A DNA stretch of 19,570 bases from Moduliflexus sp964602655 (GCA_964602655.1 CAZRSF010000095.1:1-19570); one strand, 5' to 3'; shown: positions 6,047 to 14,263, numbered from the stretch's first letter. A program made the numbers and translations. Notes: generated by a model from the letters alone, not told the origin.

Positions 6047-8716
6047 ATGTGTATGTATTGTCCTCATTGCGGAATCCACAATCTCGATACACGCCTGTCG
6101 TGCGCGGTGTGCGACGCAGACGTGTCAACGCCGCCGGAGAAGGGCGCAGCCGTCACGATTCTGACGAATTTATCAGCGTTTCCCTTTCGCGCAATTGCTC
6201 GCGTACTGGTTCGAAACAATGCGCTGTCGGCGATTTTGACCGTGCCGTTTGCGTTCGTGATTTATTGGACGAGAAAATTGCGCGGCGCGGCGCTCTGGTC
6301 GCCGATGATGACCAGCAGAACGCCGAAATTTCATCTGACCGACATGGCGCGAATCCCCAATCTCCGACACGCGCAATTCGCCGCCGCCGAGCAAGCGCTT
6401 CGGAAGGAAGGATTCGAGCCGCTGTGCGATTTGGAAGAGGTTAGTTTGACGCAGGCAACCATCCAGCATATCATGCGTCATCCGACGCGACATACGTATG
6501 CCGCGCTGATGATAAGCAAAGGAAATGGGACGATTCTTTATACTGCCTTTTCAGCCTTTTTCAGCGGCAATCGTTTTCTCAGCGTGGATAATGCGCATGC
6601 CAGCCCGTTCATCTTTCCTGAGAATATGCGGGTGTCGCATTTGGAGAAACAACCCGTTCAGCAAGTGTATCAGGAATTTTTGCGCCAGGTGGCTGCCATC
6701 TCTGATCAACCGGAACAGGCGGAGTTGAAAACGCTGCTGCCGAAATATTATCAATTTCGCGTCGCCATGATCGAAGCCGGATTGCAGCAAGGTTTGTTTG
6801 CGCTGAAAGACAACCGGCCATCTTCTGCGGCAGCGCCAACGCTCATCCCCTGTTATCAACATTCCGGCCAGGCGGCGGTCAGAACGTGCGCGGGATGCGG
6901 CGTCGGCCTCTGCGACGCCTGTTATACCGAACGCGACCATCAACCGTATTGTCAACGCTGCCTTGCGGAACAGGCCGGTGCCGCGCCGCTGTCCTCGGAA
7001 TTGGCCGAAGGCGAAGGATATGCCGGTTTTGCCGCGCGCTGCGTCGCATCAATCGGCGATATGATTATGATCTTTGCAATGTTTGCGGCGCTGTTCTTTA
7101 CGTGCGCGTATCTGTTGAAGATGGTCTTCCCGAATGAAAGCGGCTATGGCCTTCCGTTGTTGTTGACCGAACTGCTCGGTTCGATCTGTCTGATCTGGTA
7201 TCTCATCGCGCCGATTGCGCGCTATGGCCGGACGCTTGGGCAGAAACTCTGGGGATTGCGCGTGGTTGATGCGCATGGGAACACACCGGAATTGGTCGCG
7301 GCTTTGATCCGTTTTGCGTATCTGCTGGTGTCGTGTCTCTTTCTTTTTCCGCTGATCGGGTATCTGTTCGTGCTGTTCGCGCCGAAGAAACAGGGGTGGC
7401 ACGACCGCCTCGCCGGAACGTATGTTGTGACGAAACGCCCGCGCCTGAAGGCCGCCCTGGCCTGGACGCTGCTCGCGCTGATGTTCGCCGGGGTCGCTGG
7501 TGGCGCGTATCATTTCCGCAACGGATTTATTGTGCCGCTTCTGGCAGCATTTTACGGCAGCGCGCCCGACATCGTCTTGCAGCCCGCATGGGAGTACCCG
7601 CCTGAAAAAGCAGAGGCCGAAATGACCTCATTCGTCAATCGCGGCGACGTGTGCATCGCGGCGACTGCCGACGCCGTATTCGCCGTGGAAATGAAAACCG
7701 GAACAATCCGCTGGACCAACACGCAATTGGCTGGCATGGTGCTGAAGCCGCAATCTGAAAATCAGCGATTGCCGGTGATCGCCGCGCGTCAGGAGAATCG
7801 CGGCGACACCGTGATTGCGCGGTTCGACCCGGATTCAGGTCAACTCCTCTGGCAGCAGACGCTGCCGCTCGCGTTTGCCGAAGTGACGTTCGACGAGCAG
7901 ACCATTGCCGCCTATACGGGACGCGCGGTGTCCGTGCTTGATATGAACGGTCGAACGCTCTGGACGAAGCAAATCGGCGGCGACGCCGACATCTCTTACG
8001 CGCAATGGCATAGCGGCTTACTTATCGGACGGTTTCGCGAGAAGCAGAATGACGAGGTTGATATCACGCTGACCTATCTTGATCGTCTATCGGGCGATGT
8101 GGTTTGGGAGCAGCAGCAGAGCCAGGAATTTCCGCGCTATGTCGTCGAAAAAGACCTGCAAATTTTTTCGAAATCCACTGGAGGCGTGACATTACTCCAT
8201 ATTCCGGATCAACAACGAATATGGGAAACCTCGAACAATATCAACGATATTGTCGCTCAGGATGACACCACATTGTATTCAATGACAGGCGCGCTCGATA
8301 AACAGAGCGGCGCGCGGCGGTTCGATTATCCTTCCGGCAGCAGTTTTACGGGATTGACCGATGATTTCGTGTTGGCGTTTCAAGAGATGAATCCACAAAA
8401 AAAATCACTGCTCGTTCTTGACAAAATCAGCGGCGAGGTCAAACAGAAGATAGAACATCGCGCCTGGTATTTTGCAAAATACCTGACAGAAGACGAGCAT
8501 TCGCTGTATCTCGCGATGTATTCGAAGCCGGAAGGCGCTGGTTCGACGGATATTCGTTCGGAATTGGCGCGTATTGACAAGCAGACCTTTGCAATCACCA
8601 GTATTCCAGTGGGAAATAATCTTGGCATGTTGCAATTCGAAGTGTTTACGCAGGAACAACTCGTGTTTATTCCATCATTTCAACGTCTTGGAGGGTATGC
8701 GCTCCGGGAAAGGTAA
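6047..8716 (+). CDS. zinc-ribbon, B-box-like, RDD membrane and PQQ-type propeller multidomain protein
   Basis: Domains in order in this 889-residue protein: a zinc ribbon (C5, C8, C19, C22); a mixed alpha/beta region (95-255) of unknown family; a B-box-like zinc finger (C269, H272, C281, C284, C289, C292, C302, C305); and an RDD membrane domain (about 324-463). The RDD domain shows GYAGFAARCVASIGDMIM, the YGRTLGQKLWGLRVV motif and the closing GWHDRLAGTYVV. A further membrane helix spans 467-487. The C-terminal 380 residues are a PQQ-type beta-propeller with units such as VFAVEMKTGTIRW, ARFDPDSGQLLWQQ, VSVLDMNGRTLW and LDRLSGDVVW. The zinc fingers should be cytoplasmic. The side of the propeller depends on helix count and is unresolved. 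RDD domains are linked to transport or membrane scaffolding and PQQ-type propellers often to binding; no reaction can be assigned. The ribosome site lies in the preceding hairpin. Confidence 0.88.
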   Translation: MCMYCPHCGIHNLDTRLSCAVCDADVSTPPEKGAAVTILTNLSAFPFRAIARVLVRNNALSAILTVPFAFVIYWTRKLRGAALWSPMMTSRTPKFHLTDMARIPNLRHAQFAAAEQALRKEGFEPLCDLEEVSLTQATIQHIMRHPTRHTYAALMISKGNGTILYTAFSAFFSGNRFLSVDNAHASPFIFPENMRVSHLEKQPVQQVYQEFLRQVAAISDQPEQAELKTLLPKYYQFRVAMIEAGLQQGLFALKDNRPSSAAAPTLIPCYQHSGQAAVRTCAGCGVGLCDACYTERDHQPYCQRCLAEQAGAAPLSSELAEGEGYAGFAARCVASIGDMIMIFAMFAALFFTCAYLLKMVFPNESGYGLPLLLTELLGSICLIWYLIAPIARYGRTLGQKLWGLRVVDAHGNTPELVAALIRFAYLLVSCLFLFPLIGYLFVLFAPKKQGWHDRLAGTYVVTKRPRLKAALAWTLLALMFAGVAGGAYHFRNGFIVPLLAAFYGSAPDIVLQPAWEYPPEKAEAEMTSFVNRGDVCIAATADAVFAVEMKTGTIRWTNTQLAGMVLKPQSENQRLPVIAARQENRGDTVIARFDPDSGQLLWQQTLPLAFAEVTFDEQTIAAYTGRAVSVLDMNGRTLWTKQIGGDADISYAQWHSGLLIGRFREKQNDEVDITLTYLDRLSGDVVWEQQQSQEFPRYVVEKDLQIFSKSTGGVTLLHIPDQQRIWETSNNINDIVAQDDTTLYSMTGALDKQSGARRFDYPSGSSFTGLTDDFVLAFQEMNPQKKSLLVLDKISGEVKQKIEHRAWYFAKYLTEDEHSLYLAMYSKPEGAGSTDIRSELARIDKQTFAITSIPVGNNLGMLQFEVFTQEQLVFIPSFQRLGGYALRER

Positions 8717-8780
8717 AACGTTCGGCGTAATGCGAAGAACGACAGGTTTTTCGGATACGCGGGAGGTTTGAGACACAATT

Positions 8781-11021
8781 ATGGCCACTTTTCACCCGAT
8801 GCCATTTTCCGATCTGATCAGGCGAGTTTTTGTGGAGTTCAAACGCTGCGGGAAGATTTTAGGCGTGCCGGACGAAAAATTTTACACTGGCTGTCCCGGA
8901 GCGAATTTGAGCGCGCAATACATGGGCCAAACGGCGTCAACACCGTTTGGCCCAGCGGCTGGACCGCATACCCAATTAGCGCAGAATATCATCGCCGCCT
9001 GGCTGACGGGAGCGCGGTTCTTCGAATTGAAAACCGTGCAGATGCTTGAAGACATTCGCATTCCCCGACCGTGCATAGATACCGAAACCATCGGTTTCAA
9101 TGTCGAATGGTCGCAGGAATTGCCGCTGAATCTGTCGCTGCGCGAGTATGTAAAAGCCTGGATGGTGATCGAAATGATCAAACAGTCGGAACTGTTCGGC
9201 GAAGAATTCACGCGGCACCATGCGCACACGATTTTCGATCTCAGTATCGGTTATGATTTCAAAGGGATCAAATCGAAACGGATGCGCGAATACATCCAAA
9301 AACTCTCCAACGCTCATGGTGTTATTGACGAACTCCGCAATGAAATCCCTGACGAATTTGCCCGATTCAAGACGCTGGAATATCAGCCGAAAATTATCGA
9401 GACTATTACGCTTTCCACGTTTCATGGCTGCCCGCCGGACGAAATAGATAATATCGTCAGTCATCTGCTGACAGAGCATCGGCTGAATGTCGTCGTCAAA
9501 TTGAACCCGACGCTGTTAGGCCCGGATGAAGTGTCGAGCCTCCTCCGCGATACGCTCGGTTACGAAGACATCCAATTGGATCGCGACGCCTTCAAGCAGG
9601 ACTTGCGTTTCGACCAGGCTGTAGATGTGATTCGCAGCATGCATCACACCGCCAGTTCGATGGGCAAGACGCTGGGATTGAAACTGACGAATACGCTGGT
9701 TGTCAAAAATCATAAGCGCTATTTTGCCGACGAGGTCATGTATCTTTCCGGGCAGCCGCTCCATGTGCTTGCGCTGCATCTCTTAGAAAAAATGCGCGCG
9801 GCATTAGGCGATATTCAGGCGCATATCCCGATGTCATTTTCAGCCGGAGTGGATGAACACAATTTCGCGGATGTCGCCAGTCTGAATCTTGCGCCGGTGA
9901 CGGTCTGCACCGACCTGCTGAAACCGCCGGGATATGCCAAAGGACGCGCCTATATAGAACGTCTCTGCGAGAAGATGCAGGATGTGGACGCGATCAATCT
10001 TCCGGATTTTATGATGAAACGCTTCCGGCATGAAGTGGACGCCATTAACGACGTGTTTATCAAATTGCGGGACGAAGTGCATAAATTAGGACAAAAACTG
10101 CCTGACAATAGCCGTTCTGCGATTGTCGAAGAGCAATTGCAGACCTTCGCCAATCTGCATCGCCGCGTGGTGAATGCGCTGAAAGAAAATAGCGACAGCC
10201 TTGAACTGCTGACGACCGACGCTCTGATTGTCACGCAGACGCTGAAAGTCTATAATCAGCGGTTTGGCGAGAGTTTCCTTGTGCCGCACACGTTCCGGGA
10301 ATTGTATCATCATATTCTCGCCGCCGCCGCCGAACGAAATTTGGATTCGCTGCTCGAAGAAACGATGCAAGACCCGCACTATACGTATGCCAAAAACAAA
10401 CGCGCCCCGAAAAAATCAGCGTCGCGCCTCTCGCTGTACGATTGCGCGAGCTGCGGCAATTGCATTGCCGTCTGTCCGAATTTGGCGAATTTCGCCTATC
10501 ATGTCGCGCCAGTGACGCTGACATATCAGAATCATCAACTTGACGGCTACGACATCAAGCCACTTCCGGGCGGCGAATTCCGCCTCAAAAAACCGCTGCA
10601 AATCGCGCATGTGGCCGATTCGTGCAACGAGTGCGGCGTCTGTGCGATTCATTGCGTGGAACAGGGCAAACCGCACGCCGATAAACCGAGGTATTATCAT
10701 TCGCATGACGCCTGGGAAAGCCGTAAAGACGATGGGTTTTTTGTCGAAAACGACGAACAGAACGAATATATTGCCGGACGCATTCAGGGGAAAGAATACC
10801 GGCTCTGGCACAATACGCAAACAAACGTCATCACATTTTCCGACGGGCGCATTGAGGTGACGCTCAGCTATCCTGACCATACGGTACAGAATATGATTGC
10901 TGTGACGCCCGGCGGCGAAGCCGAAATTTTCGACATGCGCGTCTATCACATCTTGCTGACGCAGTTGAAAGGCGTCTTGAATGACGAAGACTGCAACGAC
11001 ATCAATATCAGGTATGTGTGA
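8781..11021 (+). CDS. YgfK-like protein: PreA-type barrel plus two [4Fe-4S] motifs, no flavin/NADPH module
   Basis: The N-terminal half matches YgfK (putative selenate reductase subunit) closely. Landmarks are FGPAAGPHTQLAQNI (56-70), FFELKTVQ, TLSTFHGCPPDEI (about 210), KLNPTLLG and TDLLKPPGYAKG (about 377). This is the dihydropyrimidine-dehydrogenase/PreA-like barrel. The C-terminus carries two cluster motifs, CASCGNCIAVCPN (from C555) and CNECGVCAIHC (from C615), followed by the YgfK-type tail (KPRYY…GFFVEND). E. coli YgfK is about 1030 residues with a glutamate-synthase-small-subunit-like FAD/NADPH domain between these parts. Here only a helical linker of about 140 residues (410-550) fills that place, so the electron partner must be separate. 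Selenate reduction is an old label and is not shown by sequence. GGGAGG lies 15 bases before the ATG, rather far; an ATG at 8799 is an alternative start. Confidence 0.85.
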   Translation: MATFHPMPFSDLIRRVFVEFKRCGKILGVPDEKFYTGCPGANLSAQYMGQTASTPFGPAAGPHTQLAQNIIAAWLTGARFFELKTVQMLEDIRIPRPCIDTETIGFNVEWSQELPLNLSLREYVKAWMVIEMIKQSELFGEEFTRHHAHTIFDLSIGYDFKGIKSKRMREYIQKLSNAHGVIDELRNEIPDEFARFKTLEYQPKIIETITLSTFHGCPPDEIDNIVSHLLTEHRLNVVVKLNPTLLGPDEVSSLLRDTLGYEDIQLDRDAFKQDLRFDQAVDVIRSMHHTASSMGKTLGLKLTNTLVVKNHKRYFADEVMYLSGQPLHVLALHLLEKMRAALGDIQAHIPMSFSAGVDEHNFADVASLNLAPVTVCTDLLKPPGYAKGRAYIERLCEKMQDVDAINLPDFMMKRFRHEVDAINDVFIKLRDEVHKLGQKLPDNSRSAIVEEQLQTFANLHRRVVNALKENSDSLELLTTDALIVTQTLKVYNQRFGESFLVPHTFRELYHHILAAAAERNLDSLLEETMQDPHYTYAKNKRAPKKSASRLSLYDCASCGNCIAVCPNLANFAYHVAPVTLTYQNHQLDGYDIKPLPGGEFRLKKPLQIAHVADSCNECGVCAIHCVEQGKPHADKPRYYHSHDAWESRKDDGFFVENDEQNEYIAGRIQGKEYRLWHNTQTNVITFSDGRIEVTLSYPDHTVQNMIAVTPGGEAEIFDMRVYHILLTQLKGVLNDEDCNDINIRYV

Positions 11022-11034
11022 AATGGCGGATGAA

Positions 11035-11142
11035 TTCGCCCTGAAAGGGCGGCGGAATACAGCATGGCGTTTTAACGCCATGACGTTATTTTTTCATAGG
11101 GTTGAAACCCTATGCTGTATTCCGCCGCCCTTTCAGGGCGAA
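11035..11142. repeat. 108-bp perfect-arm inverted repeat with two inner hairpins (MITE-like)
   Basis: A 31-bp arm at 11035-11065 is perfectly complementary to 11112-11142. Nested between them are two 8-bp hairpins: ATGGCGTT-TT-AACGCCAT (11064-11081) and ATAGGGTT-GA-AACCCTAT (11096-11113). The whole folds as a three-way junction. It lies between the YgfK-like gene and the helicase gene, has no coding capacity and shows no convincing target-site duplication. The architecture suggests a non-autonomous mobile or REP-like element. Confidence 0.8.
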
Positions 11143-11237
11143 AAATGATGAGATGCTCACCCTGCCTTTATTAACAAATTGGATTGACTGGCAACGCATA
11201 AAAACGGATCACGCTTGAAATTCTTATTGTCCATCCC

Positions 11238-11891
11238 ATGACGCCAACCGCTGAACAACATGCCATTCGCGACGCCGCCGGGCGCATCGCGAGGATTAAC
11301 GCCCGCGCCGGAACCGGCAAAACCACGACGCTGAAACTCGTGGCGAACGCCTATCCGCAGCAACGCATTTTGTATCTCGTCTTCAACCGTCATGCGCGGG
11401 AAGCGGCGAAACGCAGCTTTCCGAAACATGTGGACGCGCAGACCGTGCATTCCCTCGCGTATCGCGCCGAAGGCAGCCGCTGGCGCGATACGCTCGGCCA
11501 TTTCAGCCCGGCGGACATGCTCTTTGCGTTCGGCGCAAAAGAACAACTGTTAGCGACGTTGAGCCACGATTTTCTGATCTATTTCCTCAATTCGCCCTAC
11601 GATGTGCTGGAACACGCGGTGTCGCCGTTTACAACATACCTTTCCGAACAAACGCAAGACCTGTTTGCTCACGATCAATCGCGGATTCTCGATGCCTGCC
11701 GCGTCGTGGCGACCGCCTGGAATACCGGACAGAAAAATTGCCCGCATGATTTTTATCTGAAGATGAGCCATAAATCCGGCGCGTTTCAGGCCGCGCTCAA
11801 TCGCTACGACATGCTGCTTGTTGACGAAGCACAGGATTTGTCGCCGATTATGCTGGACGCGCTGCAACACTACCGGCAGCGCATTTTTTAG
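11238..11891 (+). CDS. UvrD/PcrA-type superfamily 1 helicase, N-terminal part (ends at a frameshift)
   Basis: This fragment of 217 residues contains helicase motif I, NARAGTGKTTT (K28 binds ATP phosphate), and the Q-motif-like start TAEQHAIRDAA. The motif Ia region follows (LYLVFNRHAREAAKRSFP, QTVHSLAY), then the Walker B/motif II LLVDEAQD at 193-200. It ends at a TAG (11889-11891) directly after HYRQRIF. The minus-one frame from there continues without a gap as LVGDSHQQIYSFRYAIDAM, which is helicase motif III. So a single T is missing from a six-T run, or a ribosomal frameshift joins the parts. The joined protein would be about 570 residues, similar to the FBH1-like branch of UvrD helicases that unwind DNA from 3' to 5'. 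The ATG at 11238 lacks a clear ribosome site. Confidence 0.85.
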   Translation: MTPTAEQHAIRDAAGRIARINARAGTGKTTTLKLVANAYPQQRILYLVFNRHAREAAKRSFPKHVDAQTVHSLAYRAEGSRWRDTLGHFSPADMLFAFGAKEQLLATLSHDFLIYFLNSPYDVLEHAVSPFTTYLSEQTQDLFAHDQSRILDACRVVATAWNTGQKNCPHDFYLKMSHKSGAFQAALNRYDMLLVDEAQDLSPIMLDALQHYRQRIF

Positions 11892-11941
11892 TCGGCGACT
11901 CGCATCAGCAGATTTACAGCTTCCGCTACGCGATTGACGCG

Positions 11942-12955
11942 ATGCGCAAAATTCATAGCGACGAAACCTTCGAACTCTCGCAAAGTTTCCGGTTCGGCAG
12001 CGGTATTGCGGATTTGGTCAGTCTATTTATTCAGGAAGCCAAACGCGAGCCGCATTTTCGGATTGGCGGCAGTCAGGGTGTCGTTTCGAACGTTTCGCTC
12101 TGCCAGGAAATCAAGGCCGCGCCGCCATCCGAAACGGTCGCGGCGCTCAGCCGGACGAACGTGGCGTTATTCGAAAACGCGATGGATTTGCGTTCCCGCA
12201 AAATTCCGTTTCGATTCGAGAAAGATTTGTATCCGCTGCTGCTGAGAACGCTTGACGTGTACTGGCTGGCAGAAGAACGCGCCGGAAACATCCGCGACCC
12301 GCTGATTCGCAGCTTTAAAAATCTTGACGAATTGGAACGGTATGCGGAAGACACCGATAACTTTCAGATGCAAGGGATGATCGAAATCGTCGAGAAATAC
12401 GCGCCGGATTTTCCTGGCGTGGTCTTCGAATTCGGCGAAATCGCGAAGCAAGAGCGCAACAGCGACACCGCTTCCGGCGTGATTCTTTCGACGATCCATT
12501 CCGCGAAAGGGCAGGAATACGACCGCGTCTATCTTCATGCCGATATGGCGGGCAATCTCGCGAAGATCGGCGAGAACGAGCAAGCGTCCGATCACGATGA
12601 AATCAACGTGGCGTATGTCGGATTGACTCGCGCCAAACAGCAGTTATGCCTGCCGACGGAGTTCGGCGACATTTTGACGCCGCGTTGGACGCAGTATCTT
12701 GCCGCGCATCAACAAGGAACAGCCGCTCCGCCGCAGACAGAGGCGCGTCCGCATTCATCGCGCCGCAAGCCTGCGCCAGCACAACCGCCGCTTGCGTCGC
12801 CGAAGTTGTCCGCGAAACTGCGTCCCGGCGACCGAGTTCTCACCAGTTTGGGCGGCGGGACGATCCTTGAAGTCAACGGCGAGTACTGTTTGGTTGATTT
12901 AGGAACGCATCAGACCAAATTGCGCGAGCGGATCGCAAACCTCCGGCGAGCGTAA
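11942..12955 (+). CDS. UvrD/PcrA-type superfamily 1 helicase, C-terminal part
   Basis: The frame is open from 11888 and already codes for motif III (GDSHQQIYSFRYA) before the nominal ATG at 11942, so this ATG is probably not a native start. The 337 residues after it hold motif IV (ELSQSFRFGSGIADL), motif V (ILSTIHSAKGQEYDRVYLH, from about 181) and motif VI (NVAYVGLTRAKQQL). After a Pro/Ala-rich linker, residues 290-335 (LRPGDRVLTSLGGGTILEVN…LVDLGTHQTKL) look like a small all-beta KOW/Tudor-like domain, as found at the C-terminus of some PcrA-like helicases. Alone this part lacks the ATP-binding loop and would be inactive; together with the preceding fragment all canonical motifs are present and well conserved. 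That argues for a recent break, a sequencing error or recoding rather than old decay. Confidence 0.85.
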   Translation: MRKIHSDETFELSQSFRFGSGIADLVSLFIQEAKREPHFRIGGSQGVVSNVSLCQEIKAAPPSETVAALSRTNVALFENAMDLRSRKIPFRFEKDLYPLLLRTLDVYWLAEERAGNIRDPLIRSFKNLDELERYAEDTDNFQMQGMIEIVEKYAPDFPGVVFEFGEIAKQERNSDTASGVILSTIHSAKGQEYDRVYLHADMAGNLAKIGENEQASDHDEINVAYVGLTRAKQQLCLPTEFGDILTPRWTQYLAAHQQGTAAPPQTEARPHSSRRKPAPAQPPLASPKLSAKLRPGDRVLTSLGGGTILEVNGEYCLVDLGTHQTKLRERIANLRRA

Positions 12956-12960
12956 TGTCT

Positions 12961-12979
12961 GGCGAAACACAGTTTCGCC
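12961..12979. repeat. 8-bp stem hairpin between helicase and ybaN
   Basis: GGCGAAAC-ACA-GTTTCGCC is a perfect inverted repeat starting six bases after the helicase stop at 12955 and ending 16 bases before the next ATG. No T-run follows, so termination is uncertain. It may be a short dispersed palindrome like the others here. Confidence 0.5.
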
Positions 12980-12995
12980 GCACACCATAAAAACG

Positions 12996-13451
12996 ATGAA
13001 ACAGCTTCATTCTCTTAAAAATACGATATTGATTGTCATCGGCAGCGTTGCCGTCGGGCTTGGCGTGGCGGGAATTTTTCTGCCGCTGCTTCCGACCACG
13101 CCCTTTTTGCTGCTGGCCGCCGCCTGTTACGCCAAAAGTTCCGAACGCTTTTATCGCTGGCTGTTATCTCATAAATGGTTCGGGAGCTACATCAGAAATT
13201 ACCGCGAAGGGCGCGGCATTCCGCTCGTGACGAAAATCGTGACAATCGCCTTGCTCTGGCTGACCATCGGATGTTCTGCGCTGTACGTCGTGCCGGTATT
13301 GATTGGCAAACTCGCCTTGTTCGCGATTGCCGTCGGCGTCACCATTCATCTGGCATCGGTCAACACATTACGGGAAGAACCTCACGTACCAGCGGAAGAA
13401 ATCGAACATACTGAGAGTCTTGGATCGCCCTGTCAGGGGACAAAACCCTGA
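12996..13451 (+). CDS. YbaN family (DUF454) inner-membrane protein
   Basis: This 151-residue protein carries the DUF454 signature GIFLPLLPTTPFLLLAAACYAKSSERFYRWLL followed by HKWFGSYIRNYREGRGIP and hydrophobic segments at about 10-28, 33-47 and 80-120. The family is widespread in bacteria. E. coli YbaN is its namesake and no biochemical role is established. The last ten residues (LGSPCQGTKP) and the stop are encoded by a 41-bp palindrome that begins before the stop and continues past it, so the natural C-terminus may have been replaced. No Shine-Dalgarno is visible before the ATG. It sits 40 bases after the helicase gene and 21 bases before the HEAT-like gene. Confidence 0.9.
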   Translation: MKQLHSLKNTILIVIGSVAVGLGVAGIFLPLLPTTPFLLLAAACYAKSSERFYRWLLSHKWFGSYIRNYREGRGIPLVTKIVTIALLWLTIGCSALYVVPVLIGKLALFAIAVGVTIHLASVNTLREEPHVPAEEIEHTESLGSPCQGTKP

Positions 13452-13462
13452 CAGGGCGATCC
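13422..13462. repeat. 41-bp palindrome spanning the ybaN stop codon
   Basis: Positions 13422-13438 pair perfectly over 17 bp with 13446-13462 (outer GGATCGCCCTG / CAGGGCGATCC, loop GACAAAA). The ybaN stop TGA at 13449-13451 lies inside the right arm, and the next ATG is ten bases downstream. No T-run follows. It is a strong hairpin that could stabilise the upstream message or cut read-through into the HEAT-like gene. Confidence 0.75.
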
Positions 13463-13472
13463 TTCAATTCCT

Positions 13473-14213
13473 ATGAAAAAATCGGAGATATACCGCGAAA
13501 AACTGCTGACGCTTGACGACTGGGATGCGTTTTTGCTGCAAGAATCGGGCTTGCCCGGGCCGCGAGGCAACATCGAATTAGCGCAAGCGGTCGCAGATTT
13601 GGGGACGCGCGAACTGTTCGAACGCTATCTTGGCTATACTGCCGACACTGCTCCAACAAACTCGCCGCAGGAATTTTTGGCGTTCTGCGGAGCGCTCGGA
13701 TTAGGTAAGCTTCTGACTGACGGCGATACCAGTCAATTTGCGCGGCTGCGAATATTGGCGTCGGATCCGCGCTGGCGCACACGCGAAGCGGTCGCGATGG
13801 CGCTGCAACGTTTCGGAGACCGAGACATGCCAACCTTGCTGGCAGAAATGGCGCGATGGGCAAACGGCAATGACTTCGAGCAGCGGGCAGCATGCGCGGC
13901 GGTTTGCGAACCGAGATTGCTCAAAGACAAGCAAGCGGCGCTTGAAACGCTCGAACTGCTCGACACAATAACAGCCTCCGCTATTTCAGTCTCGGATCGG
14001 AAAAATGACGGTTTTGTCGCGTTGCGGAAAGGATTGGCGTATTGTTGGAGCGTCGCGGCGGCGGCCTTGCCGGAAGCAGGAACACGCATGATGGAACGCT
14101 GGCTGCAATCGCCTGATAAGGATATTCGCTGGATCATGCGGGAAAATCTCAAGAAAAAACGCCTTGAAGTCGCTGCGCCGGAATGGGTCAATTCCTGGAA
14201 GGGGCGTATCTGA
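13473..14213 (+). CDS. HEAT-like helical protein, possibly DNA-alkylation-repair-like
   Basis: This is a 246-residue, probably all-helical protein. Stretches such as ASDPRWRTREAVAMALQRFG, FEQRAACAAVCEPRLL and the C-terminal SPDKDIRWIMRENLKKKRL have the spacing of HEAT-type helices. The last phrase resembles the end of AlkD-type or DNA-alkylation-repair-like HEAT proteins. I do not see enough to assign a glycosylase function, so the name should stay descriptive. No signal peptide or membrane segment is present. The ATG has no visible ribosome site and follows a palindrome by ten bases. It is the last plus-strand gene before the convergent msrA, from which it is separated by a small hairpin. 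Confidence 0.75.
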   Translation: MKKSEIYREKLLTLDDWDAFLLQESGLPGPRGNIELAQAVADLGTRELFERYLGYTADTAPTNSPQEFLAFCGALGLGKLLTDGDTSQFARLRILASDPRWRTREAVAMALQRFGDRDMPTLLAEMARWANGNDFEQRAACAAVCEPRLLKDKQAALETLELLDTITASAISVSDRKNDGFVALRKGLAYCWSVAAAALPEAGTRMMERWLQSPDKDIRWIMRENLKKKRLEVAAPEWVNSWKGRI

Positions 14214-14226
14214 AACTGAATTGAAG

Positions 14227-14255
14227 CCAGAGACGGGTCAGCGACCCGCCTCTGG
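14227..14255. repeat. hairpin between convergent HEAT-like and msrA genes
   Basis: CCAGAG (14227-14232) pairs with CTCTGG (14250-14255). After one mismatch CGGGTC pairs with GACCCG around the loop AGC. It lies in the 50-base gap between two converging stops and may act as a bidirectional terminator, although T-runs are lacking on both sides. From memory this word also recurs as a dispersed repeat. Confidence 0.5.
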
Positions 14256-14263
14256 GTATTGTC

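Noticed and set aside
8781..11021. Selenate reductase as the function of the YgfK-like gene
   Set aside because: The name is a historical label for YgfK; no selenium- or molybdenum-enzyme gene is nearby and the flavin module is absent.
10416..11081. 221-codon open frame on the minus strand opposite the YgfK-like gene
   Set aside because: It lies antisense to a clear protein with iron-sulfur motifs, and its translation shows no family pattern; it is a codon-bias shadow.
13473..14213. Assignment as a DNA alkylation repair glycosylase
   Set aside because: Only the helical repeat pattern and the C-terminal phrase resemble that family; I cannot place the catalytic residues.
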